DNA from: Microbacterium profundi | GTDB taxonomy: Bacteria; Actinomycetota; Actinomycetes; Actinomycetales; Microbacteriaceae | Assembly: GCF_000763375.1 (NCBI RefSeq) | Contig: NZ_JPSY01000002.1 | Location: 124,001 to 188,000, forward strand | Length of the DNA: 64,000 nucleotides | Reading direction: 5' to 3' | Shown: piece after piece, positions 17,336 through 25,997 of the stretch | How the letters are laid out: every line of letters begins with the position of its first letter | How positions within the stretch are numbered: the stretch's first letter is position 1 | Made by a program: the position numbers and the translations under genes | Notes under the pieces: generated by a model | Seen by the model: only the letters and a program-made list of their open reading frames with translations | Told to the model about the DNA's origin: nothing | The model's database searches: none

Positions 17336-18153
17336 CTTCGCGATGTGGCGCGAGTGAGCAAGCCGCGATCGGTGAGTTCATCGGCGATGTCCTGGTAGGT
17401 GTGGTTTCCGGTGGCGTAAAGCTCGAACGCGAGTTGGACGAATGGTGCTCGCTCGGTGTCGATCGCGACGGTGTTGATCTTTCGCCCGTCGACATTTTCC
17501 GTGACGTTGAGATAGCCAAGGGGTGCGCGTCCCAGCGTGCCGCCGTTCTTGGCCTTCTGAGCCATCTTGTACGCGATGTCGGCTCCATCTTCGCGGGAAC
17601 GGTACTCGTTGAATGCGGCGAGTATGCCGTGCATCAGTTGACCAACGGGTGTCGCGTCGATCGATTCGGTAGCGGAGATCAGATTAACCCCACGCTTCTG
17701 GAGGTCTGCCATCACCACCGCGTCGTCTATGCGGTTTCGGGCGAAACGCGACAGCTTGTAGACGATGACGTAGTCGACATCCCGGTCACGCCGAATGCGT
17801 TCGAGCATTTCTTGGAAGGCGATGCGCTTTGTCATCTCCGTGGCGGATTTACCCGGCTCGACGTACTCCGCGACGATTGTGAGGCCAAGTTGTTCTGCCT
17901 TGCGCTGGCACGAGACGCGTTGGGCTGGGATCGAGATGCCCTCGGGGTCGTAGTCAGTGTTGACCTGCCCCTTGCTTGACACCCGGAGATACGTCACTGC
18001 GCGTGATCCGACCGGGACGTCAGCACCCCCGAACGCGGTCGACGTCGTGAGGTTGAGCGCGCCATCCGCTTCGTTCAGCTCAATCACGACAGGTCGTAGA
18101 GCTGGTGGCGCGGCAGTGAAAGCGATCGGTGTAGAAGCGTCAAGATTGCTCAT
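17336..18153 (-). pseudogene. Large serine integrase, N-terminal fragment (interrupted by IS)
   Basis: N-terminal catalytic part of a large serine recombinase. The nucleophile serine lies in AVTYLRVSSKGQ, and the resolvase fold continues through KSATEMTKRIAFQEML, YVIVYKLSRFARNR and GVNLISATESID, followed by the start of the recombinase domain. ATG 18153 has a strong AAGGAGG upstream; the frame is open further, to GTG 18312, which may be a longer form. The IS puts a stop a few codons after the junction, so this fragment should have catalytic but no DNA-recognition domains. The island is presumably immobile by its own integrase. Confidence 0.9.
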
Positions 18154-18315
18154 TAGGGGCCCTCCTTCGATTAGGTCCTCCGGATTAACCCTCTTCTGGG
18201 CGAGGAAGTCCAGTCCAAACGGAGCTTCCACGGCAGTTTCATCGCTGCCGACCGGGGGCGCATGTCCGATGTAGTTTTCACCTCGCGCTAGCGCGTTCAT
18301 GGGAAGTTCCACGGG

Positions 18316-19122
18316 CTAGCTGGCGAACGCATGAATGTACCCCTTCACTTCCACGAGGTCATAGATCTGGCGGAGCCGCTCTATCAGTGGCTCGTAGTTC
18401 CACTGGAGCGCTTCGAAGTCGACGCCGTGATCAATGCACCAGTCGGCAAGCTCGTTCTCCCAGTCCTCGAGTGGGCTGAGTGCTCGTAGCGCTTGCTCGT
18501 GGTTCTCGTAGCTGCCGGCGTGGGCTTCGCGGAATGCCTCCATGAGCTGTGGTGTGGTGGCGTCGACGTCGGGTAAGGAAAGAAATGCCTGGAGTGCGTC
18601 ATCCTTCTCGATATCCAGGTTGATGAGTTCTTCGCACAGCGCGTCGGTTCCTCCGCTATCGACGGAGGCCGGAAGATGCACTCGGTAGGGGATGCCTTGG
18701 ACGTACAGGTCCGTGCGGACGAGCAGTTTGTCGAGTTTCGGTGGCAGATGCTCGTTCATGAACTGTCGGCCGCTGCCGTAGTTCTCTCGCTGGACGAGGT
18801 ACGTGCCTAACCAGTCGATCGCTTCTCTCACGTATGCGTCGGCGCTGGGGCTGCTGTAGAGATGGAGGTACTCGTCGCGCAGCGAGAGGTAGTTGGCTTC
18901 TCCAGTACGACCGAAGTTTGCGAGCTCGGATTCACGGCCGAAAGCTCGTCCAAGGACGTGGGCGATCATGCGGGCTGTGCTGTCGCTGATCTCGCCCTTC
19001 TCGGCCATCGCCATCGCGATGCCATCTGTAATGCGCTCATTGAAGCGTTGGTGCGCGACTTCGAGACGTCGCCAATCGGCATCGTCTGATTGCGCGGCTG
19101 GTCGGGGTTCGTGCTCGTTCAT
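18316..19122 (-). CDS. Plasmid-type protein with ArdA-like C-terminus
   Basis: 268 aa, acidic. ATG 19122 with GGAGG 6 nt upstream, overlapping the stop of the next gene by ATGA. The C-terminal third (LMEAFREAHAGSYENHEQAL ... DWENELADWCIDHG ... YDLVEVKGYIHAF) has the spacing of ArdA antirestriction proteins, which mimic DNA to block type I restriction: a Phe-x2-Ala-x3-Gly-x-Tyr motif and a closing Gly-x-Ile/Val-x-x-Phe. The N-terminal two thirds (SLRDEYLHLYSSPSADAYVR) are not recognised. An ArdA role is inference; it lies in the same transcript as the replication-relaxation gene. Confidence 0.55.
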   Translation of the reverse strand: MNEHEPRPAAQSDDADWRRLEVAHQRFNERITDGIAMAMAEKGEISDSTARMIAHVLGRAFGRESELANFGRTGEANYLSLRDEYLHLYSSPSADAYVREAIDWLGTYLVQRENYGSGRQFMNEHLPPKLDKLLVRTDLYVQGIPYRVHLPASVDSGGTDALCEELINLDIEKDDALQAFLSLPDVDATTPQLMEAFREAHAGSYENHEQALRALSPLEDWENELADWCIDHGVDFEALQWNYEPLIERLRQIYDLVEVKGYIHAFAS

Positions 19123-19412
19123 GATCGGCCTCCGGTGGCGAGGACGTATCGCCCGAGGGCGTCGACCCAACCCTCTTGCTCGAAGGGCACCCGGAGGTCG
19201 TTGAGTTCGGCCAGCGCTGTTTCGGCTCGGAGTTCTCCGGTGCCGGCAAACCAGCACAGCGCAGTGTCAATGCCGCCGTGGACGCTTCCGGCGATGAGCC
19301 GTGCAAGCGTTTCCGAGCGTGCTTCGGGATCCAGGGCGAGCCCCATTTGTATGAGTTGCATCGCCTTGGCGGTCTCGTCTGGGCTGACGGTGGTGATGGT
19401 TGATGAGTTCAT
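19119..19412 (-). CDS. Small hypothetical protein of the island's replication/transfer operon
   Basis: 97 aa, ATG 19412 with GAAAGGAGGAACGAT upstream, a textbook ribosome-binding site. It overlaps both neighbours by 4 bp (ATGA), so it is translationally coupled between the replication-relaxation protein and the ArdA-like protein. Mostly helical and acidic, with a single Cys-Trp (DTALCWFAG). No domain recognised. Confidence 0.75.
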   Translation of the reverse strand: MNSSTITTVSPDETAKAMQLIQMGLALDPEARSETLARLIAGSVHGGIDTALCWFAGTGELRAETALAELNDLRVPFEQEGWVDALGRYVLATGGRS

Positions 19413-20251
19413 ATCGTTCCTCCTTTCGGTGAGGTAGTGATGGGTTCCGGATACGGGGCAAGCTGACGGTTCATGGACTCCGGTGTGATGACCCAGAACA
19501 TGTTCGATGTGACGGTTTGGTCGGCGGCGATGGCGTCGCGGATGCGTTTGGCGCGGATGGGATCGGGCACGATCCAGACGATTGCCGGGAAGAGTCCGCG
19601 AGCTGCCTGTTCCGTCCCGGTGGCGAAGTATCGCTGGTAGATGCGGCACTTACGGAGCACTGCGGGTATGTGCTCGGTGCCGAGGTCTACTTCGATGAAC
19701 GAGTGGGTCTCGGTGTGGGCATCTGCGGTGACGACCAGAAGGTCGGGCTTGAGCGTGATCTCCGCAGCACTGCCGCTGGTGAAGCTTCGCCAGCAGGCCG
19801 GTTCGAGTTCGAGCTCCAAGAGTTCGAAGCGTCCAGCATTCGCCTGTTCGATCAGGCTGACGGCGGTGTCAGCGACTGCGAGCATGTGCCGCATAAAGGT
19901 GCGTCCCGGCTCTTCGTAGCGTCGTCGCCCTCGGTCGCCTCGTCGGGCGCGTAGGAAGCGGTCACCGGCTGCGCCGAGCTGCCAGACGATGAGAGCGGAG
20001 CCGTGTGCGATGCCGCCGATGCGCCGCTCCAAGCGGGCGATGACGCGCAACTGCTCGAGCCGGTTCAGGACGCGCGTTGTGCCTCGGGTCGCGCTGCTGA
20101 CAGTGGCGTGGTCGCCGAGTGGTGCGGCTGGCAAATGGAGTCGTTGGAGTTGGCGGGTGCTCAGGAGCCGAAATCGTTCGACGTCTTCGAGTATGCGAAT
20201 GTCGCGGAGGCTGAGGTGTTCCTCGAGCCGGGCGACCCGCTGGGCACTCAT
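19409..20251 (-). CDS. Replication-relaxation family protein
   Basis: 280 aa of the Replic_Relax family found on actinobacterial plasmids and integrated elements. It begins with a winged-helix region (LSLRDIRILEDVERFRLLST, RQLQRLHLP) and continues with the family's RVLNRLEQLRVIARLERRIG; a nuclease-like fold with ELELEPACWRSF and SFIEVDLGTEHIPAV forms the second half. ATG 20251 has GGAGG at the proper distance. These proteins are linked to plasmid replication or relaxation, but their enzymology is not well established. Adjacent to the TraG-like ATPase on the same strand. Confidence 0.82.
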   Translation of the reverse strand: MSAQRVARLEEHLSLRDIRILEDVERFRLLSTRQLQRLHLPAAPLGDHATVSSATRGTTRVLNRLEQLRVIARLERRIGGIAHGSALIVWQLGAAGDRFLRARRGDRGRRRYEEPGRTFMRHMLAVADTAVSLIEQANAGRFELLELELEPACWRSFTSGSAAEITLKPDLLVVTADAHTETHSFIEVDLGTEHIPAVLRKCRIYQRYFATGTEQAARGLFPAIVWIVPDPIRAKRIRDAIAADQTVTSNMFWVITPESMNRQLAPYPEPITTSPKGGTI

Positions 20252-20417
20252 AGCTGCCTCCGGCCTGTGGTCGGAAGATCCGCTGCAACGCAGCGGGAGT
20301 CCCAGCCAGGAAGTGGCCAGAAGGGGCGGAACAGGGGCGACAACGCTGGGGGTTGATCGTGGTGACACGAACGTCGAGCGGAATACTGACCGGATCCCGT
20401 CTGCCAGAGGAAGCCGA

Positions 20418-22553
20418 TCATGTTCGCCTCGCCTTCTGGTGCGTTGGTGCCGATGGCGATTGCTGCGTGGCCGCTACTGGCTGCGGCGATGTGGCGGTCG
20501 GCTCGGCTCCGTAGAGGCGACGGCTTGCCTCGCGGATGGTCTTGCCTGCGCCGGTCTCGGGGAGCGGCGGGAGGACTGATGCGGAGCACCATTCGGTGGT
20601 CGTTCCACCGGCCACGAGTCGCGCATAGACGTGGTGCTTGGGGAGTGCTTTGAAATCTTCAGCGTTGAGCGTTGGCGCTTGCTTCGCCATGTCGTGGGCA
20701 TCGTCTTGTTCGAGCGGGAAGCAAATTTTGGAGCGGGCGTTCGCATCGAATCCGGAGCGCATGGCGGCAGGCAGCTGCTCTCGATATTGGTGTGCGACGT
20801 GGAGGCCAACGCCGTAGGAACGGAAGACACTCATGGCATCCCCGATAGGTGTTGGCAGATGCAGATAGTTCTGCACCTCGTCGATGAAGATCATGCCGGG
20901 ACGCTTCATCGGGTCTTTCTCGGCTGCGCGCTCAGTTGTGGCCAGAAACAGTTCGGCGACGATAAGGCTCCCTAGCAGCTTGGATGCCCCTGCGCCCACC
21001 AGCGCATCGTTCAACGGCACTAAAACGGTCTTTCGTTCCCGGAAGATGTCGCGCAACCGGAAGCGTGGCTGGGACTGCCCGAGGATACGCACGAGGGGCT
21101 TTCGCATCACAATTTTGCGAAGCTTATTAAGGCTCGGCGCGATCGCGGCGGCGCGTTGCCCGGGACGCATGGCTTCGAACTCATCCCAGAATGCGGCGAG
21201 TGTCAGGTCGCCCTGCACGGCGGCGATGACGGGGCGACGGAACGAGGCATCGGTGAGAAGTCGGGGCAGGTCGATGAGCGTGTAAGGCTCACCGCGAACT
21301 TGGCCCGCCCGTGCGAGCGAGAGAAGCGATCCCTGAATCAGGTACTCGGTGCGTGGTCCCCAGCCGTCGTGGAAAACAGCGGCAAGGGCGGAGAGGATGC
21401 CGTCGACGACAATGTCTGGATCGCGATCGCCGACGTCGAGCGGGTTGAACCCGACGGGTGCATCCTCGTCGCTGGCGTCGAGTACCACGATGCGACCGGC
21501 TGCCTCAGCGGGCGCTGTGTCGAGGATGCGGTTAATGAGCTGCACCTTCGGTTCGATCACGCAGCAGGCGCGCTCCGCTCTGATGTCCTCTTGAATCAGA
21601 TGCTCAAGCAACGTGGACTTGCCGGAGCCCGTCGGCCCGAGTACCAGGGTGTGCAGGAGGCGGCTCTGTGGGTCGAGGCCTATCGGGCGGACTGGTCCGG
21701 GCGCTGTCCCGGTTGCGAATACCCCCTTAGTGCGCGACACGATCTCTGGAACCGGCAGCAGTCGTGGGTGCACGGCCGGAGCGCCGGGGTAGTCGCGCTC
21801 GCCGAGCGGCCATCCGAGTAGCGGTACGAGTTCGTCGACGCGGAGGCGAAGTTTGCTCCCACCACCGGGGCGTCCGGACTTCCAACGTGACGCCGAGTCA
21901 CGAACCAGCGACAGCCGAACACCGGGGCTCTCCAAAGGCTGGAACGCACCGAAGACCTCCCAGGTGAAGGCACGGGTTCGTTTGACCGTCTCGGCAGTGA
22001 CGCCAATGCGAAGCGTCGTTTCGAAGCGAACCTCAGAAGCATGCTCGTGTAGACGTTTGCGTGTATCTGTTGACGCTGGACGTGCGCCGTCGAGGATCCG
22101 CGAACCGAGTGGCTGGAGTGGGTCGAGGGGAGCGCCCGACAACTGTTGAGGCCGACGAACCGCACCCAGTACGACCTGGATGCCGACGACTTCCTCCTTC
22201 CGGCGGCTGGCCAGCGCCTGATAGATGCTGCCGACGATCTGCTCCGGTTCCACGTCCGCCAGTGGCAGCCCTCCTGGGCGGGCCGTTACTCGGTTGACCG
22301 TGGCCATGTCGGCGCGTTTGGCGGCCTCAAACCGGAGTCCGGGCGCCATGCCGCCAAAGAGCCGTTTCAGGCGGTGAACCGCCGTTGGGGCGCAGCCAAA
22401 CGTCGCGACAATGCCCTCGTTACGGGCCTGCAGCTCGAATGCCACGGGACGCCGGATGTCGCTTGAAGCAAGGCGCATCAGCATGACAGCAACTGTCGAG
22501 GCGCTGAGCGGTCGGGCGAGAAAGAGCCGTGTGAAAACGAATGAGTCAGGCAT
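20418..22553 (-). CDS. TraG/VirD4-like conjugative coupling ATPase
   Basis: 711 aa. Walker A LGPTGSGKST with Lys at about 312, Walker B MIFIDEVQNYL at about 555-565, and a TraD/TraG-type C-terminal region (VFRSYGVGLHVAHQYREQL). The first 280 residues are a beta-rich domain typical of actinobacterial versions. Coupling proteins pump relaxase-bound DNA to a type IV channel. The start, ATG 22553, overlaps the preceding 67-aa gene. No partner relaxase or VirB4 was found nearby, so it is an orphan coupling-type ATPase. Confidence 0.85.
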   Translation of the reverse strand: MPDSFVFTRLFLARPLSASTVAVMLMRLASSDIRRPVAFELQARNEGIVATFGCAPTAVHRLKRLFGGMAPGLRFEAAKRADMATVNRVTARPGGLPLADVEPEQIVGSIYQALASRRKEEVVGIQVVLGAVRRPQQLSGAPLDPLQPLGSRILDGARPASTDTRKRLHEHASEVRFETTLRIGVTAETVKRTRAFTWEVFGAFQPLESPGVRLSLVRDSASRWKSGRPGGGSKLRLRVDELVPLLGWPLGERDYPGAPAVHPRLLPVPEIVSRTKGVFATGTAPGPVRPIGLDPQSRLLHTLVLGPTGSGKSTLLEHLIQEDIRAERACCVIEPKVQLINRILDTAPAEAAGRIVVLDASDEDAPVGFNPLDVGDRDPDIVVDGILSALAAVFHDGWGPRTEYLIQGSLLSLARAGQVRGEPYTLIDLPRLLTDASFRRPVIAAVQGDLTLAAFWDEFEAMRPGQRAAAIAPSLNKLRKIVMRKPLVRILGQSQPRFRLRDIFRERKTVLVPLNDALVGAGASKLLGSLIVAELFLATTERAAEKDPMKRPGMIFIDEVQNYLHLPTPIGDAMSVFRSYGVGLHVAHQYREQLPAAMRSGFDANARSKICFPLEQDDAHDMAKQAPTLNAEDFKALPKHHVYARLVAGGTTTEWCSASVLPPLPETGAGKTIREASRRLYGAEPTATSPQPVAATQQSPSAPTHQKARRT

Positions 22554-22749
22554 GGCTGGCCTCCTCGTCTGTATGCGTTGTCGCGTGCGCTTGGGCAGCA
22601 ACTTCGAGGCGTGCCTGCTCGAGGCCCGCAACCGTGATGATCTTCGCGACCTGTTCGGGACGGAGGTCGTGGTTGAGCTCCGAAAAGACCCAGACACGGC
22701 GTCCTTGAGTTTTGCGATAGCGGCGCTTGCCGCGGGCATGACTGGTCAT
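22546..22749 (-). CDS. Small basic protein upstream of the coupling ATPase
   Basis: 67 aa, ATG 22749 with AAGGAGG upstream. The N-terminus is very basic (TSHARGKRRYRKTQGRR) and the rest is acidic and helical. It overlaps the TraG-like gene by 8 bp, so the two are probably coupled. No domain recognised; a DNA-binding accessory role would be a guess. Confidence 0.7.
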   Translation of the reverse strand: MTSHARGKRRYRKTQGRRVWVFSELNHDLRPEQVAKIITVAGLEQARLEVAAQAHATTHTDEEASHA

Positions 22750-22919
22750 GCGTGAACCTCCTTCCCACCTCGGCTTTGGTTTCGCGTAACGGTCGCGGAA
22801 GGACGTTGGGTTCGTCGATAGGCATAAGCCGGTTCGACGTAATGGGGACTGTTATGAACTCGAACGCCTGATTTGTCAATCGTTTTGAACGGGCGCGAGC
22901 GATGTCAAGCTGTGTGGAG

Positions 22920-23945
22920 TCACGCGGCCTTGTTTTGTGGTTTCTCGTTGGGCAGGTTGATCCCGACCGTGCCAGCGGGTGTGGGTGTGCTCGGGCGGGC
23001 GCGGAAGCGTTCCGGGTGCGCCTCGAAGTAGCGTTGCAGGGCGTGTTCGCGTGTCTGCCAGGCCTCGCGCCAGGATCCATCGTGGACCTGGGACGGGGAG
23101 AACAACGCGATACCGGAGTGCTTGTGCTCCTGGTTGTACCAGGGCACGTACTCGCCGAGATATGCCCTGGCGGAGTCGAGGTCGGCGAAGACTTTCGGGT
23201 AGCCCGGCCGGTACTTCATGGTCCGGAATCCCGCCTCGCTGAAGGGGTTGTCATCGGACACGTACGGCCGGCTGTGTGACAGTTCAGTGCCGTGCTGCTC
23301 TTTCAGGAAGTCTCGCAGCAGGTTCGATTTCATCGCGGCGCCGTTGTCGGCGTGCACGATGCACGGCGTGCCGTGCATGGCGATCGCCTGCGCGAACATC
23401 TCGACGGCGAGGTGGTCGGCCTCACGGTCCTCGACCCGCCATCCGACGATCTCACGGGAGAAGATGTCGGTGATCTTGTACGCCTTGAACACCACCCCAC
23501 GCCACGGCGAGTACAGGTCACTGATATCCCACGTCCAAACCTGCCCGGGGCCGGTCGCCTTCAGCACGGGTTTGTTCCGCGGCGCCGTGCGCTCCTTACG
23601 AGCCGGGACCTTCGGGCGCAGCATCTGGTCCTCGATCTCCGCTGCGATCCGCCACCAGGTGCGGCGGGAGCCGAGCATGATCCCTTGGTCCCATGCCGAG
23701 GCGAACGCGTGATCGACGGAGTTCTGTCCCGCCCACCCGGACAGGATGTGCTCGGTGATCTTCTCCCGGTCCGGCTCGCTGATCCGCGACTGGTACGCCC
23801 GCTCGGTCTGCGGGATCGGATCGGCGACCCGGTCCCGCGGGTGCTGCCGGTAGTGCCACGTCGACCGGGACACCCCCGTCAGCTCCAGCGCCTGCCGCTG
23901 GGATCCGGTGATCCAGGCCAACTCCGCCACGAGGTCGTTCTCCAT
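22920..23945 (-). CDS. IS3-family transposase orfB
   Basis: 341 aa with the DDE core: Asp in VWTWDISDLYSPW, Asp in IVHADNGAAMKS, Glu in DDNPFSEAGFRTMKY. The N-terminus has an HTH_21-like segment (SRSTWHYRQHPRD). Starts 2 bp after the orfA stop. Appears intact. Confidence 0.92.
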   Translation of the reverse strand: MENDLVAELAWITGSQRQALELTGVSRSTWHYRQHPRDRVADPIPQTERAYQSRISEPDREKITEHILSGWAGQNSVDHAFASAWDQGIMLGSRRTWWRIAAEIEDQMLRPKVPARKERTAPRNKPVLKATGPGQVWTWDISDLYSPWRGVVFKAYKITDIFSREIVGWRVEDREADHLAVEMFAQAIAMHGTPCIVHADNGAAMKSNLLRDFLKEQHGTELSHSRPYVSDDNPFSEAGFRTMKYRPGYPKVFADLDSARAYLGEYVPWYNQEHKHSGIALFSPSQVHDGSWREAWQTREHALQRYFEAHPERFRARPSTPTPAGTVGINLPNEKPQNKAA

Positions 23946-23947
23946 GC

Positions 23948-24355
23948 TCAGGAACTCGACGGATCGGTCGTCGTCGGGATCTCGGCGGGCTCTGGCTCGC
24001 TCATCGCGTGCAAGAGCCCGATAGCTTTTCCCAGCGCATCGTTGGTGTCCTCCAGCTCCCGCACCCGCGCGGTCAACCGCGTCACCTCGTTCTCATGCGC
24101 GGCGCGTTCTCTCGCACGCTGCTTCTCCAGCGCGGTGCGCTTGCTCGGTGGGATCGTCATACCACTACCTTCTCGCGGGACCAGCCCCCGGTCGAGGTCA
24201 CCCTCGAACACCGCGTCGCGCCACCGCCGCAGCCGGGCATACGACACGCCCCGCGCGGCGAGCCACGGCCGCTTCTGACCGTGCGGCTGCACCTGATACT
24301 CGTGCACGATCTCACGGATCTCCGTGGCCGTGAACCCTGGACTGACAGTCATCAC
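23948..24355 (-). CDS. IS3-family orfA, HTH protein
   Basis: 135 aa. N-terminal helix-turn-helix (FTATEIREIVHEYQVQ ... GVSYARLRRWRDAVFEGD) and a coiled coil (HENEVTRLTARVRELEDTND). It precedes orfB with a 2-bp gap. Starts are possible at ATG 24355 or 24352. Role: end-recognition partner of OrfB. Confidence 0.88.
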   Translation of the reverse strand: MMTVSPGFTATEIREIVHEYQVQPHGQKRPWLAARGVSYARLRRWRDAVFEGDLDRGLVPREGSGMTIPPSKRTALEKQRARERAAHENEVTRLTARVRELEDTNDALGKAIGLLHAMSEPEPAEIPTTTDPSSS

Positions 24356-24456
24356 CCTGACTCCCTACTGATCATGAACGACTCACAACCAGCTTGACAA
24401 AGAGGGGCGTTGTCTATTCCACAACGACATAACAGAGGTGAACCTGCTTGAGCTTC

Positions 24457-24654
24457 TCATCGCCCACCCCACCAGTAGCGGTAGGCCCAGACCGCGGCAC
24501 ACAAGATAAGCGCGATGGCAGCGATCAGCAGCAACCAGCCCCAGAATTGGGCGAGGAGTTCGAGCGCGAGCCAAAGGGCGACGATGCCGCCGAGGACGAG
24601 CAGACAGGCGCGGAAGAAGCGCTGCACGATGTTTGGGGGAGTGTCGTCGGCCAT
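24457..24654 (-). CDS. Small two-helix membrane protein
   Basis: About 65 aa with two hydrophobic segments (about 14-32 LLVLGGIVALWLALELLAQF and 35-57) and a basic, aromatic end (YRYWWGGR). ATG 24654 overlaps the MT-A70 stop as TGATG, so it is translated from the same mRNA. A holin-like or small anchor topology is possible, but the role is unknown. Confidence 0.7.
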   Translation of the reverse strand: MADDTPPNIVQRFFRACLLVLGGIVALWLALELLAQFWGWLLLIAAIALILCAAVWAYRYWWGGR

Positions 24655-25256
24655 CACTCATCACCTGCTCCCTCATGTGCGGCCATGCCGCGGGTGAAGT
24701 CGCTGGGCACTGGGTAGCCAGGGATGGTGATATCGGCGTCACATTCGTTGCCCCATATCGACCAATCGGCATGACTGTTCGGGCGCTGACGCGCGAACAG
24801 TTCCAAGTACGGGCCGTCGAGGACGCGCTCGATGAGCGGGATCATTTCCTCGGGTTTATGCGAATGGCCCTGACGTGGGAACAGCAGCGTCGAGCGTTGC
24901 CCACGGAACTTGAATGGTGCGCGACCGCGCACGCCGTGCAGCAGGATCTCGTGGGAGCCGCGGAAGTAGTTCCCGAGTCCCATGTAGTACTTGTCCCAGA
25001 CGGCGTTCGTCTTGTACTCGAAGCCCCACGCCTTCATGACTTCGAGCGCCCCAGGTAGGGCGGCGTTCGTCGTCCACAGCAGAAGTGTGGCGTTGTCAGC
25101 AGCCAGGTCTGCGACCGGTAGTGCTTCTATTCGCGCGAGTGTCATAAGTTCGTAGTGCTTGACCGCTCCGCGGGCGCCCTTCTGGGCGATGTCCCATGGC
25201 GGATCTGCGTAGATCACCGCAAACTTCTTGCCCTTGTACTTGGTGGTGGTTGTCAT
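24654..25256 (-). CDS. MT-A70 family adenine-N6 methyltransferase
   Basis: 200 aa. It has the MT-A70 catalytic DPPW (residues 18-21 in AVIYADPPWD), the family's LLLWTTNAALPGALEVMKAWGF, and late blocks HEILLHGVRG and HSHKPEEMIPLIERV. ATG 25256 has GAGGAG upstream. Solo MT-A70 enzymes on phages and mobile elements methylate adenine in DNA and can shield the element from host restriction. No cognate nuclease is next to it. The downstream small membrane protein is coupled to it. Confidence 0.9.
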   Translation of the reverse strand: MTTTTKYKGKKFAVIYADPPWDIAQKGARGAVKHYELMTLARIEALPVADLAADNATLLLWTTNAALPGALEVMKAWGFEYKTNAVWDKYYMGLGNYFRGSHEILLHGVRGRAPFKFRGQRSTLLFPRQGHSHKPEEMIPLIERVLDGPYLELFARQRPNSHADWSIWGNECDADITIPGYPVPSDFTRGMAAHEGAGDE

Positions 25257-25390
25257 GTCGATGTACTCCTCTCTCGGGCTCGCAGATGGCGCGAGCTGTG
25301 GAGACGGTTGACTGTGCACTAGCCCGAATCGGCCGTCAATCTTCTAGTCGCGAATGATGTGCTTTTTACGTCATTCGTGGATAGGGAGTC

Positions 25391-25418
25391 GTGTCCGCTG
25401 CCTTTCGACAGCGGACAC
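25391..25418. terminator. Strong hairpin between two island genes
   Basis: GTGTCCGCTG pairs perfectly with CAGCGGACAC around an 8-nt loop. It lies 10 bp after the stop of the minus-strand 126-aa gene and fits a terminator without T-run. Confidence 0.5.
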
Positions 25419-25428
25419 GGCCTTGACC

Positions 25429-25809
25429 TCACTGGTCGCAGATGATCAGCTCCGTGTCATGCACATCCAAGGTGGTGATGTACATGGCCCGATCAGCAGG
25501 GCTGAGATTCGCGAACACCGAACCCGGGACGAAGAGCTTCTTGGTCGGGTACTTGTCCACGAACTCGAGCAGCTTGCCGAGTCGCTCGCCCGATGAGCCG
25601 GTGCCGGATACGTGTGCGGCGAACAGGTCACCATCTGTCGTCAGCGTGATGCCCTCTCGTTTGGCCCACTCTGCGACGTTGTTCAGCTGTTCATCCCACC
25701 GCCGTCCGCCGTACTGCTCAGGAGCGGCCATCGGTATGGTGCCGATTTCCGTGATCCAGAGGAGTGCACCGACCGACGCAGCCTCCCTCTCGTTTGGTGA
25801 TGTCGTCAT
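25429..25809 (-). CDS. Hypothetical island protein
   Basis: 126 aa, ATG 25809 with AAAGGAGGG and 4-nt spacing. Soluble, mixed alpha/beta; features include a GTGSSGERLGKLLEFVDKYP stretch and a hydrophobic end (TELIICDQ). Not a Walker motif. No family recognised. Separated by 188 bp from the von Willebrand gene upstream, so it may have its own promoter. Confidence 0.7.
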   Translation of the reverse strand: MTTSPNEREAASVGALLWITEIGTIPMAAPEQYGGRRWDEQLNNVAEWAKREGITLTTDGDLFAAHVSGTGSSGERLGKLLEFVDKYPTKKLFVPGSVFANLSPADRAMYITTLDVHDTELIICDQ

Positions 25810-25997
25810 ATCGCCCTCCTTTCATGAGGTCTGGCTTCCCTCGCGGGCTGCCTATTCAGTTGTGGTTCCTCACCGTGGTGAGGTCTGGAGCCCACTTGGA
25901 GCCAGGCGTATTGGTGTGCGCCAATTCCAAGCGGAAGTCAATGTTCTGTTCGGATATGTCGTGAAGATCACAACAACGGGTGCTGCTGGTTGTTCGG

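Larger units (their letters stand above)
22903..24399 (-). mobile_element. IS3-family insertion sequence (second type)
   Basis: About 1.5 kb. The ends carry inverted TGTCAAGCTG repeats (22903-22912 and 24390-24399). Contains orfA and orfB of the IS3 type, clearly different from the 1565-bp element. No certain target duplication could be seen, so the true ends may lie a few bases further out, as they do in the other element. It sits upstream of the TraG-like operon and may have separated it from its promoter. Confidence 0.85.
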
